From Styela clava (Eukaryota; Chordata; Ascidiacea; Stolidobranchia; Styelidae), in assembly GCF_964204865.1 (NCBI RefSeq), contig NC_135250.1:13144001-13208000 (forward strand): a DNA stretch of 64,000 nt. Direction: 5' to 3'. The translations under genes and the position numbers were made by a program. Positions 12,255-23,360 of the stretch are shown here, piece after piece (positions within the stretch are counted from its first letter, which is position 1; each line of letters starts with the position of its first letter). The notes beneath the pieces are model-generated. The model was not told where the DNA came from. It was given only the letters and a program-made list of their open reading frames with translations, and did not search any database.

Positions 12255-14600
12255 TTAGACTCTTTTTATTCCTGACAACTCAAAATGTTTATTGCGAAAT
12301 CTTGGTAAAACCCTAGGTCGGTGATGAAGAAGGGTAAACGCATGACAAAGTTTTGCAAAGAAGCCTGTTCTTTCGGGGTTTATGTCGGTCTTTCCAATAC
12401 TTCGACATTCTGAACGTTTGTCATTGGACTTTGCACATTTGAGACGTGAAGAATTTACGTCCTTCTCTGTAATTTTGCTGCAAAAATGTTTTAGTTGACG
12501 TGGAAATATGACGTAGTGCGTAGCTGGAAGTCCAGATGGGTCGTGTGAAGAATAAGTTACGCAAAACGTACGTTTGCACTTCGGCACCTCTGACTCGAAT
12601 AGGTGTCTTGTAAGGTTTTTATATTCTTGTTCTTCATATCTGATAAAATCAAATGCAATATCGTCACGCTAATAACCGAATTGCGTAAGTCATTTTTAGC
12701 AGTTTTGAGAAAAACGTAAAAAACTTCCTAATGATATTGTTATGCCATTGAGAGTCAATAATTTGCCATTGTTCAATTTTTTGATCGTAGCCGGATTTAA
12801 GTTAATTTGTATGACGCAGTTAAGTGGCGTCATAATGGCACACTGTGACTTAGGCAAAAACGTGTCTATGACTTGGGGACATACGCAATTTTGTAACTTT
12901 ACTATATGCAGCAGTCCTGAAAACTACACATTCCAAAAACGAATGTAATTCTGAGTATCTACAATGTCCAATATCCAAAATAGCTAATCAGTTTCAATTA
13001 CATTATTTTTTATGTTCAAAAATATATATTTCATCAATATAACACGTTCCGCACACCCACCGAAATTAGACTAAGAATAAATATAAAGAATAAAACAACA
13101 ATGCACCCAATATAAAAGCCAACCAAGGTGAATTGAACTCGGACAGTGAATATCACAAGTGCACGTCTTCTTATACTGTAGTATAAATTCAAATTAATAC
13201 GCGCTAAGCTAGAATCCGAGATGCAAAAACTCGAATATACTTCAACGAGGTTTTTGCCTTTGTGACGTCACAATAGTCCTGCGGTGACAATGATAATTCA
13301 TAATGACGGAACAATTGCACAAATGTGCGTGTCATACTAAATCTCCATTTTTATGGGTTTTGGAATTCTTAAAATAAAATCTGAGTTAACAAACAGGTGC
13401 GCAACATTACATAAATACCTATTTTATAAAAAAAAAACTCAAAATCGCCAAAAATGACTTACGCAATTCGGTTATTAGCGTGACGATAAAGTTGCAAGGC
13501 GTTTCATTTAATCAAATTGACCAATTGATCACACTATACGTTTCACGTATTTAGTCTGTTTGCAAAGCTTTATTAAACTGAATAAAAATATAGTATGTGA
13601 TAACAACAGTCATAAATTTGCGATAGCTTTCAAGGTTAGACTATTAACACACGACAATGAGATGATTTCGTGGAATAAAACCCCAGATCAGTTGATTTAC
13701 ATTTTTACATTTTACTAAACTAAAAGTTCCTTGATTAATCTCTAAAATTGAAAAACAGTTTGTTTATTAAAATTTCCAATTGAATCATAATAGTTATATT
13801 TGTGAATCAAACTACTTTTCTGAATTTAGTTTCAAAAGTTAACTATTTTTGACCTAAAGTACAGTATCGAAAGTCACCAATCTTGAGCTGTTTTGAAATT
13901 GTATTTGATAGGTAATTTGTAGCAATGACGAACATTGTGCATGGTATAAATGTTTTCAAAATATTTTCTGGAATTTTATGTGAAGGAATCATCTCCGTTA
14001 ATTTTATACTACAGGAATAGAAAACATAATAACTTGCGTTAAAATTAAAGTTGATAGATTATAAAATGGTTCCATAATGAATAAATCGTAAAAATTATTG
14101 TAGTCCTTTACAACCATTCGCAAAATCATCATTCGCCCAACGCATAAAAATAGGAGTTCCATACCTATCGGGGCAATCCAACCATTTATTATCAAACTTC
14201 GTCGATCGAAACTTTTTGCTAACTTCTATAAAGTCTTCATATTGTACATATTTCCTCTCTTTTAATGTTAATGATGGCATTAACATCATTCCACCAATGA
14301 TCCGACCTTCAATTACTGAATTCTCCTTAAAGAATAAAAATACGTCCCGCTAAATACATAGGCTACATTCTCATATCATTTAATATATCAATCAATAAAC
14401 ATCTATGGTTAACAATTTTTGCACAATTTTCTGTCGTTCCTACGACCTAAGCAGTTAAGCGGCCTGCGGTCATCAATTGAATCTACGCCCAATAATTGCG
14501 AGAAAAGTGTTTCTTCTATGGTGTATTTGAATAATTTATTGCAAACTAATAATATTATAGTAATTCCAAAACGCATTAGATCATTGCATATAAGTAGCAT
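12255..14600 (-). CDS. Hypothetical secreted cysteine-rich protein (tentative model)
   Basis: This tentative three-exon model on the reverse strand runs 14600-14487, 14325-14165 and 12639-12255. Phases agree (0, then 2), and the 660 nt joined frame gives about 219 residues ending in TAA. The first exon has a hydrophobic leader after an M-R-F-G start option. The last exon is open for 128 codons and rich in Cys, Lys and Arg, with C-K-R-T-F-C and H-Y-V-I-F-P stretches. I recognise no family. The IL-17 gene lies upstream on the same strand, but there is no family resemblance beyond a possible leader and cysteines. The final intron holds the 826-bp element at 12661-13486. A further open stretch with a good donor lies at about 14767-15030 on the same strand and may belong to this or another gene. 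Splicing choices, especially the exon 1 donor, are uncertain. Confidence 0.33.
12661..13486. mobile_element. 826-bp TIR element with TA target duplication
   Basis: The left end TCGTCACGCTAATAACCGAA and the right end are inverted copies identical over about 37 bases and similar beyond that. The element is flanked by TA on both sides, as in Tc1/mariner-like insertion. Internal open frames are short (longest about 68 codons) and match no transposase I recognise, so it is probably non-autonomous. Confidence 0.82.
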
Positions 14601-14766
14601 CTTCAGAGTATTTTATTCGGGATAAATTTAGCACATAAAACAAAATTTCAATAACAGGATTTTTCTTTGGTTGCTTCATCTGAGAACTTACCCGGTACTT
14701 GATTAAAATCAGTAGCGTGATTCATCGTATTCGTCCAAAAAGTTAACGAAATATAAGGTAAATATT

Positions 14767-15030
14767 GATGATATTTATATAACTTACCATTTTAATTTTG
14801 TACCAATTCTTCTCCCATAAAATCATACAAAACAAAACAGAATTTTCACTCCACGTCATGACGCCATGAATTGTGTCCAAAAGTCTTTTCAAAAATTCAA
14901 TTTCATCGCGAACAATGGGCTTGCAGTGAAGACATGCCTGGAGTGCTCTAACATAACTCTCTCTAACTTCAATCCAGTGCAATTTTCTGCGACTCAGCTG
15001 AACGCGTGTTTCCCTTAAAAATATGCAACA
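14767..15030 (-). other. Possible coding exon of unknown gene
   Basis: An open reverse-strand stretch of about 80 codons ends at a strong donor (AAAATG then GTAAGT). It contains a C-L-H-C motif and a charged, helix-like composition. I could not place a confident acceptor or partner exon. It is not the IL-17 C-terminal exon, which is found at 16551-16758. Confidence 0.3.
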
Positions 15031-16550
15031 TATACACCGTGGTAAATGGTTGATATCATTGAATATAAAGCATTTTTACTGTCGTTAATCGCCTCTAGTC
15101 ACTAATCTGAAAATAAGTGATTTTCACTCACCAATTGTCCATTTGCAGCGTCACAAATTTATATGTTTATTCTCGAAATCGTGTTCGTTACTGATATTAT
15201 ATTAGAAATCTCATTTAATCATCTCTGTATAATGTAATATACCAACAGTACCAAGCATAAGGTATATTATAACTTCATTGTTGGGAATTTTCGCACCACA
15301 GCGCTGCAAAGTACTGGCGGAGACTATGTGAAACACATTACCTGGCAAGATGAAATGAGATTCTGCTTTATCTGCCGTTAAAAATGTTTTTCTTTTTCTC
15401 TCTCGAAAACATTCATGCACTGAATTATTGTGTTTTCGAGTGTTCTTCGGAATGTTAGTTTATTATTTATTATTCTGATTTGAGATTCAATTCAGGTAAG
15501 TTTGTGTAAAATGGCAATTAAGCTATTCAATTCCGATACCTCAAGATTTGCCGCCAATCTGGCCTTAACCAATGCGCTTACTATGCTGAGTAATTATAAT
15601 TTATATTCAGATATGTATGCCAAATCTTACTCCACTAAAATCTTAACTAACCGCAAGTCAATGAATAAAATGATTATTATAATGTACTGAAGTTCACTTT
15701 CTGTGGTTAGGTGCAATGCAACAAAATACAATGGCCTTCACCTGAATGTCAGTAAGTAAGTACCCTTGCAAGCGCGGAGAACGACCCGGATATGACAATC
15801 AAAGCGCGGATACGACATAAAGCTTTGTGAGATTTGACAGATTAGATAGAGATTTGTAATATATTCGAAAATGTTACGTTTTTACAAATTGAATAATAAA
15901 TATATATGGTATATTTATTTAAATCGATAAAAAAATATTTATGAAAAGATCACTTTCGAGAGGGTATCTTGTTTCAGATAAACGACGTTATTATTTGGCA
16001 AATTACGTTATTATTTTGTCATCTTTTTACATTAAGATCAAAATGTGTTTCTACATGTTTTTCACAATTTTGTGGTTAATATTTAGTGCGTTGGTGAACA
16101 ATATAAGACGTCATATTTATATATTATTAAAGTCATCCGCTGCACATTATGGTGTTACCGTTTTTTTTTACTTATGTTTCGGCCTATCCTTTAAAACAAT
16201 TGTAAAATCCTACATGAAAACAAAAATACCCTGTTAATGTCTAGATAAGCATTATAATTAAATAATTTATATTTTATAAGACCATTCTTTCCAAATTTGA
16301 AAATATTGTTAATATTTTGGAATTGATTTTCATCCATTAAAACCTTTTATCAGCTCATTCTCTAAATAAGAAATCGCCGTAAGTGAGTACAACTTATATG
16401 ATTCTATCCCTCTCAGAGCTACAGTGCAGTGAAAATGAAACTGATTTTTCGAACTGATACATTTAATTCAAATAAAACAATAAGCAAGCGATATAAAGTT
16501 CAACAAAATGCGATCAAGGCCTGGACGATTCGAATGAGCATAGCAATAAT

Positions 16551-17913
16551 TTATTTTTTAGCTGTTCTTTCTATCATTATAGGCATTACGCAAGTGCAGC
16601 CAGTAACGACCGTGTATCTTGCGATTGTGCCATTGTAGTAGTAGACATTTATGTCAGCTGTGACTTCTTTTGATACCAAACTCAAATTCTCTCTTCTTGT
16701 CTTTATATCAATGCACCCTTTACAAAGGCATCGATATTGAAAGATCTTCTTGGGAAACCTAGAAGTATTACCGACTGATTGATACTTTGATATTTATGAC
16801 AATATATTCTTTGTAACAAATGTCATTATTTTTACCATAGTCGCAACGATTTGGTAGTCGTCTTCAACTGACTTCCTACATGAGTACAAAATGAATAATC
16901 TCGTATTTCACCAAGGGGGCGTTAGAGAGCTGACTAGTTGGTCAGTCGAAGTCTGGAAGACCACCGTACGTACCGGCACTGTGAAAGATTAGATACCTGT
17001 ACCACCCGTACTACTTCGTTTTGGCTTTCGTGTCCATATATTTGAGCATGGCTCTCTTCTCTGCATTATCGCATAACGGCCAATCCCAATGCTCGACATC
17101 AGTGCAATTTGGAAAATCAAATTACGATTTCAACGTGAGGTGAGTGAACAAAGAATAAACTTAACTACCCGCTGATCAAAAAACTCAATCTCATTTTAGC
17201 ATATTTGGATGGTACGCTGTGGTATTATCGTTAGTATGTAGTTGTCTATTTTACATCTATATTACATCTACTGTTGATCAAGCCATAGTTATTGAAATTC
17301 GGTATTTATCCAATTACAGTCTATTGAACTCGGGTGTGAAAAATCAGTAGATTATACCAAGTTGAAAAAATTACTGTCAGTACGCATATAATGATAATGT
17401 TTAATATACTTCAGATGATTCATTTACAAGAAAATTGACCAACCTCATGGGGTCGTAGTCCAGTACAATGTCATATGGAGAAATACTTCTTGCTCCATTA
17501 ACGTTCTCATGTTCTACTAAGTATTTTTCCGTCATTTCTGGGCATGTTTTTTCGGAATATTCTCCCATCACTTGCTGTTTTTCGGCGTACGTTATATTAA
17601 GACCAATACCCGTTGTGCCCATCACATGCTGACAGTTTTGAATGAAATCGGAGCATTCTTTCCTGTAGAACACATTTGTAATTATTTATTAGCCTCTTTA
17701 TACGACGAGAATGAAAAGAAAGGGAATAGCAAGGACAAAAACAATGAGTGGAAAAACGAAATAGGAAACTCACATCTTTCTTCTCACATTGTTTTGACGT
17801 ATGTTACAATATTCTTCCGATATTGCTCTATTTCGATTATGTTTCCTAGCATTGCTATGGAGTGGATAACTCGAAAGTATGACGACCAGGAGAATAATTA
17901 AAATTTGCCTCAT
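16551..17913 (-). CDS. IL-17-family secreted cytokine
   Basis: Three exons on the reverse strand, 17913-17774, 17662-17444 and 16758-16551, are all phase 2 joined and give 567 nt and 188 residues. The N-terminus is a clear signal peptide (M-R-Q-I-L-I-I-L-L-V-V). The family signature follows: a first cystine-knot-region cysteine in K-T-C-P, then R-S-I-S-P-Y, D-Y-D-P-M-R-F-P, R-C-L-C-K-G-C-I and, near the C-terminus, V-T-G-C-T-C-V-M-P. These match the IL-17 pattern RS-SPW, D-NR-P, C-C-GC, GCTCV in order and spacing; Y replaces the usual W. IL-17 proteins are secreted dimers acting on SEFIR-domain receptors in mucosal and antimicrobial responses. The splice joining exons 2 and 3 falls within the R codon of the D-P-M-R motif. 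That donor (AG then GTTGGT) is weak, but the join restores the family motif exactly. An N-I-T glycosylation site is present. It is an IL-17-family member; the subgroup is undetermined. Confidence 0.88.
16990..17060. repeat. Fragment of dispersed repeat (CCATATATTTGAGCATGGCT end), in IL-17 intron 2
   Basis: The stretch 'actacttcgttttggctttcg' followed by 'tgtccatatatttgagcatg' recurs in variant form at about 24030-24072. In reverse orientation its end recurs at about 39125-39160 and 40475-40510. It is a piece of an interspersed repeat of unknown class inside the intron. Confidence 0.55.
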
Positions 17914-18959
17914 TTTCAATAAAACAAATGTTGAAACTGGTAAGTCGACGGAATTGTTCCAGTAATTGAGTCACTGATATCTTCTAAAAGACAAGATAAT
18001 GATATTTTTCTGGATAAAGAGTGCGTTTATATAGCTTTGTATTTGTGATTATTCAAACCTATTAAAAATGAGGGCATTTTCTATCTAAAATTACGCGCCC
18101 CCACGCCATGGCGCGTAAGTGTGTATTTGAGCAAAAGTTCGGTATTCCCCAATATGTAAAAGTAACTAATGCATTTGCCACAATGTCTTTTTAATCAGTC
18201 ACATGCTGCTAATACAATCAGTTAAAAATGAAATGCTATCAAAACGAAATTTCAATCTGATTTTAATTTTTAGATGCTATACCTTTTATATTTTGAATGT
18301 AATGCTCACCTCTCAGTAGCCCTATTCTGATAATAAATGACCAAGCAATTTCCAATTTCTCTATAACTTTTTTATTATTTAGTTAATATTTTATTGTTTA
18401 TTTATTTTATGTTAGTAGTTTTTATTATAGTAGTTATTTATACGTTAAAAAAAGTCCGAAATTGACCAAAACTATAAATGTAAATAATTAAAACTAAAAA
18501 TACGATATCAGATGCATTTTGAATCTGAGTTCAATTTTTGGACGGAATTTTAAAATTTGAATAAAAGACGAATAATAATGAATAAAATATATTTTTTCGG
18601 AAGTTTCCAACATGTCAAAAAATTTTCTTCGCAAATAACACTAAAATACTTTGTAATTTAACTCAAGTCTAATATAATTTAAAAATTTTCGGCTCTAGTT
18701 TTTATTATGGTTAAAAATTTACTCTCATAATATGTTCGGAGATTTCTAAGTTTTGCGTTGGCGGCTGAAAATAATTTTGTGCATTTGAATATTGATCTTG
18801 TGCTCGAGCTTCTCTTTGATTTTTTTTTATACAGTTTATGTTTGCAAGATTTGAGAAAATAAGGCAATAATGCACCAAATTTACAATTTCCCCGTTTGTT
18901 ACAAATTCTCCCCGTATGCAAATTACTTAATCTGGAATTATATTTCGAAAGGTAGTCTG
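17914..18959. other. Intergenic, upstream of IL-17
   Basis: This holds the presumptive promoter side of the IL-17 gene. I see no clear core promoter motif. A lysine-rich reverse-strand open frame (18679-18972, 97 codons) has no recognisable domain and is probably chance, though an acceptor-like TATGTAG precedes it. Confidence 0.35.
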
Positions 18960-18965
18960 CCGTAA

Positions 18966-19116
18966 AATGCATTTCGATCTACATACTGGAATATTTTCTG
19001 GTACCGCGATGCCGAACATGAAAGCGCAATGCGTAACAATTGATCATGTAAAGGGTGATAATTTAATTTACAAATTCAAACCATGCGTGACCAAAGATGG
19101 AACGTCAGTAAGATGG
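18966..19116 (+). other. Possible coding exon, unknown gene
   Basis: An open frame of about 50 codons starts ATGCATTTCGATCTACATAC and includes T-G-I-F-S-G-T and K-F-K-P-C. It ends at a good donor (AGATG then GTAAGTAA). No following exon was identified, and the same bases are open on the reverse strand too. Weak. Confidence 0.22.
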
Positions 19117-19119
19117 TAA

Positions 19120-21871
19120 GTAATAAAACTTGTTTACTGAAAATGAGGTCCGCTTTTCTCTCTCGTTTATGATGTAATACAGTTGCCCTCAGAAGACAGA
19201 ATTACCGATAAAGGTAGAGCGCTACCGCAGATTTCTATCGGTCAATTTACGCTGAAATTGTATAAATTTTATTAAAACTGTACTGTGTAATATATATTGA
19301 AACTAGTTGTTAAATCTCACCTCTAATTGTCTCTCAAAAATGAATTTCGCGAAGGCATACCACTATATGAGTGTATTGATTTATTGAATTTAAATCTTTA
19401 TTCGTTGTGGTATCAAATATTCAGGGTTTGCGTCAATTACGTCTTTCTCAGTCATTTATTTAAAAAACTGATAAAAATGCCCAATAATTGGATAGTGACT
19501 TTTATACAGGAAACATCCTCTTGAAATTCCCCTCACCTGTCTACAAATTAAAACGGATTTTTGTACAATAGCTATGGAATCATCCTGATAAAAAAAATGA
19601 TATATACAGCAGTCAGTTTTGCTACATTGTGTACTTATTTTATATCTGGCTACGTCTGATAGCACTGACAGACTGATTTTCGTTTCAGTATGCTGTATTG
19701 CAGAAACTTGTATTTGTTATTCAAAACATTACACACAGATTATATTGGATACGGAAACACGTATGACGCAAACTGAACATAGGAACTCTAATCAACTCTG
19801 TGATGACCTTTGACGCTAACTCATAGTTGCCATACATTACAAGGATTTTGTTTCCATGTAGATTTTTCAGATTCTCGAATTGTTTTAATAAAGCGTATTA
19901 GAATTCGTACACAGTTAATCTGTGGCAAATATGCAAGTCCTTGGTGAGTTAAAGTAATCTTATGTAATATATTTGTTTTGTATTTAGCCAAAAGTTTAAT
20001 TTATTTCCTATTTTTAGGAAAAACATATTACAAATAAAAATAATTTTACAAAAATATACCAAAACTATCGGGCAGTCATTCTATAATATATGACGCGATA
20101 GCGGTTTTGAAATAGTTACACAATTTTTTCTGGATCACCCTTTTTTCTGGAATGGCAAACTGATCGGAGTTTCTGGGATATTTTTTATCGATTCATATTC
20201 ATTCATTCACAAAGAGACTTGCCAATTGCCAAAACCATTATCAGTTATCTATAGGTGCGCTACCTTTCTTGTTTAAAAATAGGTAATTGCTCGAAATAAT
20301 TTCAGTAACGATTCGGTCGCGTAGAAGCATTTCTGGACTATGTGCGGCTCACGTGATGTAAATTGTAGCTTATTAACTGAAGCTGTATTCACACATAGGA
20401 AAATAAAAACCTAAATTTCATCGTGATTCTTAACAAAATTTTATAAACATGGGTGTTCCTAGATCTTAAACATAAAACTACTTGGATAATAAATAATTGG
20501 AAATATATGCAACCTAAATGTAATAATTTCCTGAACAAAAATGCGCCTCATTTAAACTCTTGCACGTATTAAAAATTGTTTGTCAGAAATTTTAAACTAA
20601 AGAATTCGACTGAACATAGTTTTCCATTTATTTTGTTGGTCACGAACATCAATTTACTAAACGAGCTTTCAGCGTAAAATATGATATACTATACAAAATA
20701 CATATGTAAAAGTATTTTTCCAAGAAAAATGCGACAGTTTCTGACGATTAGCAAAATTTGAATAGTTTTCAAGATCTCATCTGTTTACATTGAAATTGTC
20801 CGCGCTTCGGGTAGTAGTTCTCTCTTGTGCTAGATTACTTTCGTTTCCACAAGAATTATGTGTTCCGGCTCCTATTAATTGACGTAATAAATATTATGCA
20901 TTCGTTAACAGGAAGCCAAACCTTCATTTTAAATCAAATACATATACGTCTATACTGTTGAAGATTACTTATTATATAATTGTTTTTTATATAATTGATT
21001 CATTTGTTATTAAATTTTTATTATTTATATTACGCAAATTGTTTCAATAAGTAACGATCCCATATAAACGTTGTCGTTATACTCTGTATGAAAAGATTGG
21101 AGCAAATGTTCTATTTAAAAATATCCATATTCAGTGCTCAACTGCATTTATTACGTGAGATTTGAATAGTTTCAAAATAATTCAATACTCGTGACGTAGA
21201 GAACATGACATTTTTTGGTATTTTCTCATTACACACAAGCACACTTGAAACATCTAATTTGTTCAACATCCGGCTATAAATATGTTTTTAAATTGAGTTT
21301 TGATAATCCTTTCACACTGAGAGAAAACAAACTAATTAAAGCAATAAATTAACTATATATATATTTTATTGTTTTCATTTATTCGAGAATGACGTCAAAG
21401 AACAAGTTACATATTTATAGCACATGTCATAGTTTCTCTGGTTTCGATAAATTTCAAATCTTATATAAATGAAAATATACAAGAAATAATGAATATCTCT
21501 AAAATAGGAACACATAGTCTTACAAGAAAATTAAAAAAAAACTAACGTTTATTGAGGTATTTATATCCGGATTTCACATATTTATATCCAGAACAAATAT
21601 AGAATTAAAATGTTTGAAAAAATTAAAACATTTTTGAGGTCGACCAGGTTCCGAAAAAATGTTACCAAAGATCAGAGAAAAGTTTAACAGTGTAAGTCAG
21701 CTGGTTCGGCCGATGGCAAACTGCTTGGTTCATTTAAATAACAAACACGTTACTGGGTGAGCGGAGTAAAATTTTAGTATGCGTAGTATGTAAATGAATA
21801 AATAGAAATCATTCGGATTGTGGCTGTGAATGGGGCCATTATTTATAACAAGTAAATCCGACGATTTAAAT
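19120..21871. other. Intergenic, no gene seen
   Basis: AT-rich sequence without supported exons or complete mobile elements. Confidence 0.5.
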
Positions 21872-22180
21872 CAGGGGTGTATAATATTTAATACAGGCGG
21901 GCCAGATAGAAATAAGTGGGTGAAACCGCGGGTCGCACCTTTATTTAACATACGCTATCTAGTAGCATGCATAAAAAAATTGGTTATTGATACGTTGTTT
22001 GCACATGCTAGCTGTTCCAAATTCCAAATGGATTGGAATTATTTACTCTCTCGTACCAAATTGAATTGAAAACTCGTTTCGCCGGCCTCACATTATTCAA
22101 AATTGGCACTTCTCCGCGGGCAACACAATTTTTCCTTGAGAACGGCAATTGGCCCGTGGGCCGCAGGTTGCACAACCCTG
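21872..22180. mobile_element. Non-autonomous hAT-type element, second copy of the 3806 family
   Basis: It begins CAGGGGTGTATAATATTT and ends GGTTGCACAACCCTG, with 'gcgggccagatagaaataag' and 'ggcccgtgggccgcaggttg' blocks shared with 3806-4141. Flanks ATTTAAAT and ATTCAAGT are a degraded 8-bp duplication. It is 309 bp long. Confidence 0.78.
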
Positions 22181-23360
22181 ATTCAAGTCGTTAGCCATTT
22201 ATATATAGTTGAGATGTACTTGGAAAAATAAATTATTTGGTTGGAGAAATGTTAGGTAAATCTTAGACTATGCTCCCAATTATTTTAATAAATTCCAAAA
22301 CATTATAATACAATATTCTATTCATTACATAAATGAAACTTAATCAGTTTCACTTCGCGTTTAATATTATATTCTCAGAGAAATAAAAATTATTATTCTG
22401 ATGTGATGACCAAACCAAGAAAACAATTATACGCGTTAAGTAGCCGTTAGTAAACTTTTGTGCGTTAAGGTTATTAAGGTTCATTATTTTAATAATTCCT
22501 GAGATGACTGCTTGTAACATATTACGCAGAGAATACCTGTTTCAGTAAGTGTTTATACGCACTAACTGCGTCATATTTGGCATAAATTTTTGACAAATAC
22601 TTTGAATTGTTGCATTCGGGTACAATATGAAAATTAAAAACGATATGATGTATTCAAATTAAAGAGTTAAAACAGTTCTACTACAGTTTTTCATTGTGTA
22701 AATTAACGACTATATATTCAAAACACGTAATTTCTTCTTTTTTAATACTTATTTTTATATTTTGCAATAACTCAAAAATCAATTCTAAAGATAGAAGATT
22801 GAAGTGCTTTTCTTCGGCTTGTTGTTGTTTGATAAAAAAAATCGCTATTAGCGTGTAGGAAGGAAATTTAATTGCCCGTGGCGCCCACCACGTACAGATA
22901 TCTAACGAAAATCTATTTTTTTCGAATAACGTGACGATGACAAATCAAAATTTAAGTATAAATTTTGGAACAGTGCCTATTTTTTGCTTCGAGACATTGT
23001 TATAAATCGAATCGTTCCGACATATAAACCATTCGTGGCGAGTTGCAATACTGCTCGGACGATGAAAAAATTTTTTTTTTGCTTTGATGCTTCGGTGAGC
23101 GATTCTTGACAATTCCTTCGCCTTGCATTATATACTGTCGAAGAAACAAGAAGAATATCGTATAAGCCGTTTGTGAATAGGCATATACATCATGTTAGTC
23201 TTAAGTATTATTACCACTATTTCTGTGTGAGCGTAAAATGAACGAAACATATATAAAGTGATACAATAAAATTTGTGCAGTCTCCACAAAAAAACATTTG
23301 TAATATATGATATTTTTTGTTTCTTAATTACAGACAATTAAAATAAATATCACCTACATC
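22181..23360. other. Upstream region of the EGF-repeat gene
   Basis: No exon seen. A pyrimidine-rich tract ending in CAG at 23331-23333 lies 27 bases before the ATG at 23361. It looks like an acceptor, so the transcript may have an untranslated first exon or a trans-spliced leader. Confidence 0.45.

Noticed and set aside
14767-15030. Considered as the IL-17 C-terminal exon because of its C-L-H-C motif
   Set aside because: The true C-terminal exon with C-L-C-K-G-C and G-C-T-C-V is at 16551-16758 and joins in phase; this stretch lacks the G-C-T-C-V motif.
15941-16237. 98-codon hydrophobic forward open frame
   Set aside because: AT-rich hydrophobic frames are common by chance here; no recognisable family or splice context.
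16429-16638. Forward-strand open frame of 69 codons
   Set aside because: It is the antisense shadow of the IL-17 terminal exon.
18679-18972. 97-codon lysine/serine-rich reverse open frame
   Set aside because: Low-complexity basic composition, no domain, and it overlaps an equally weak forward candidate; not listed as a gene.
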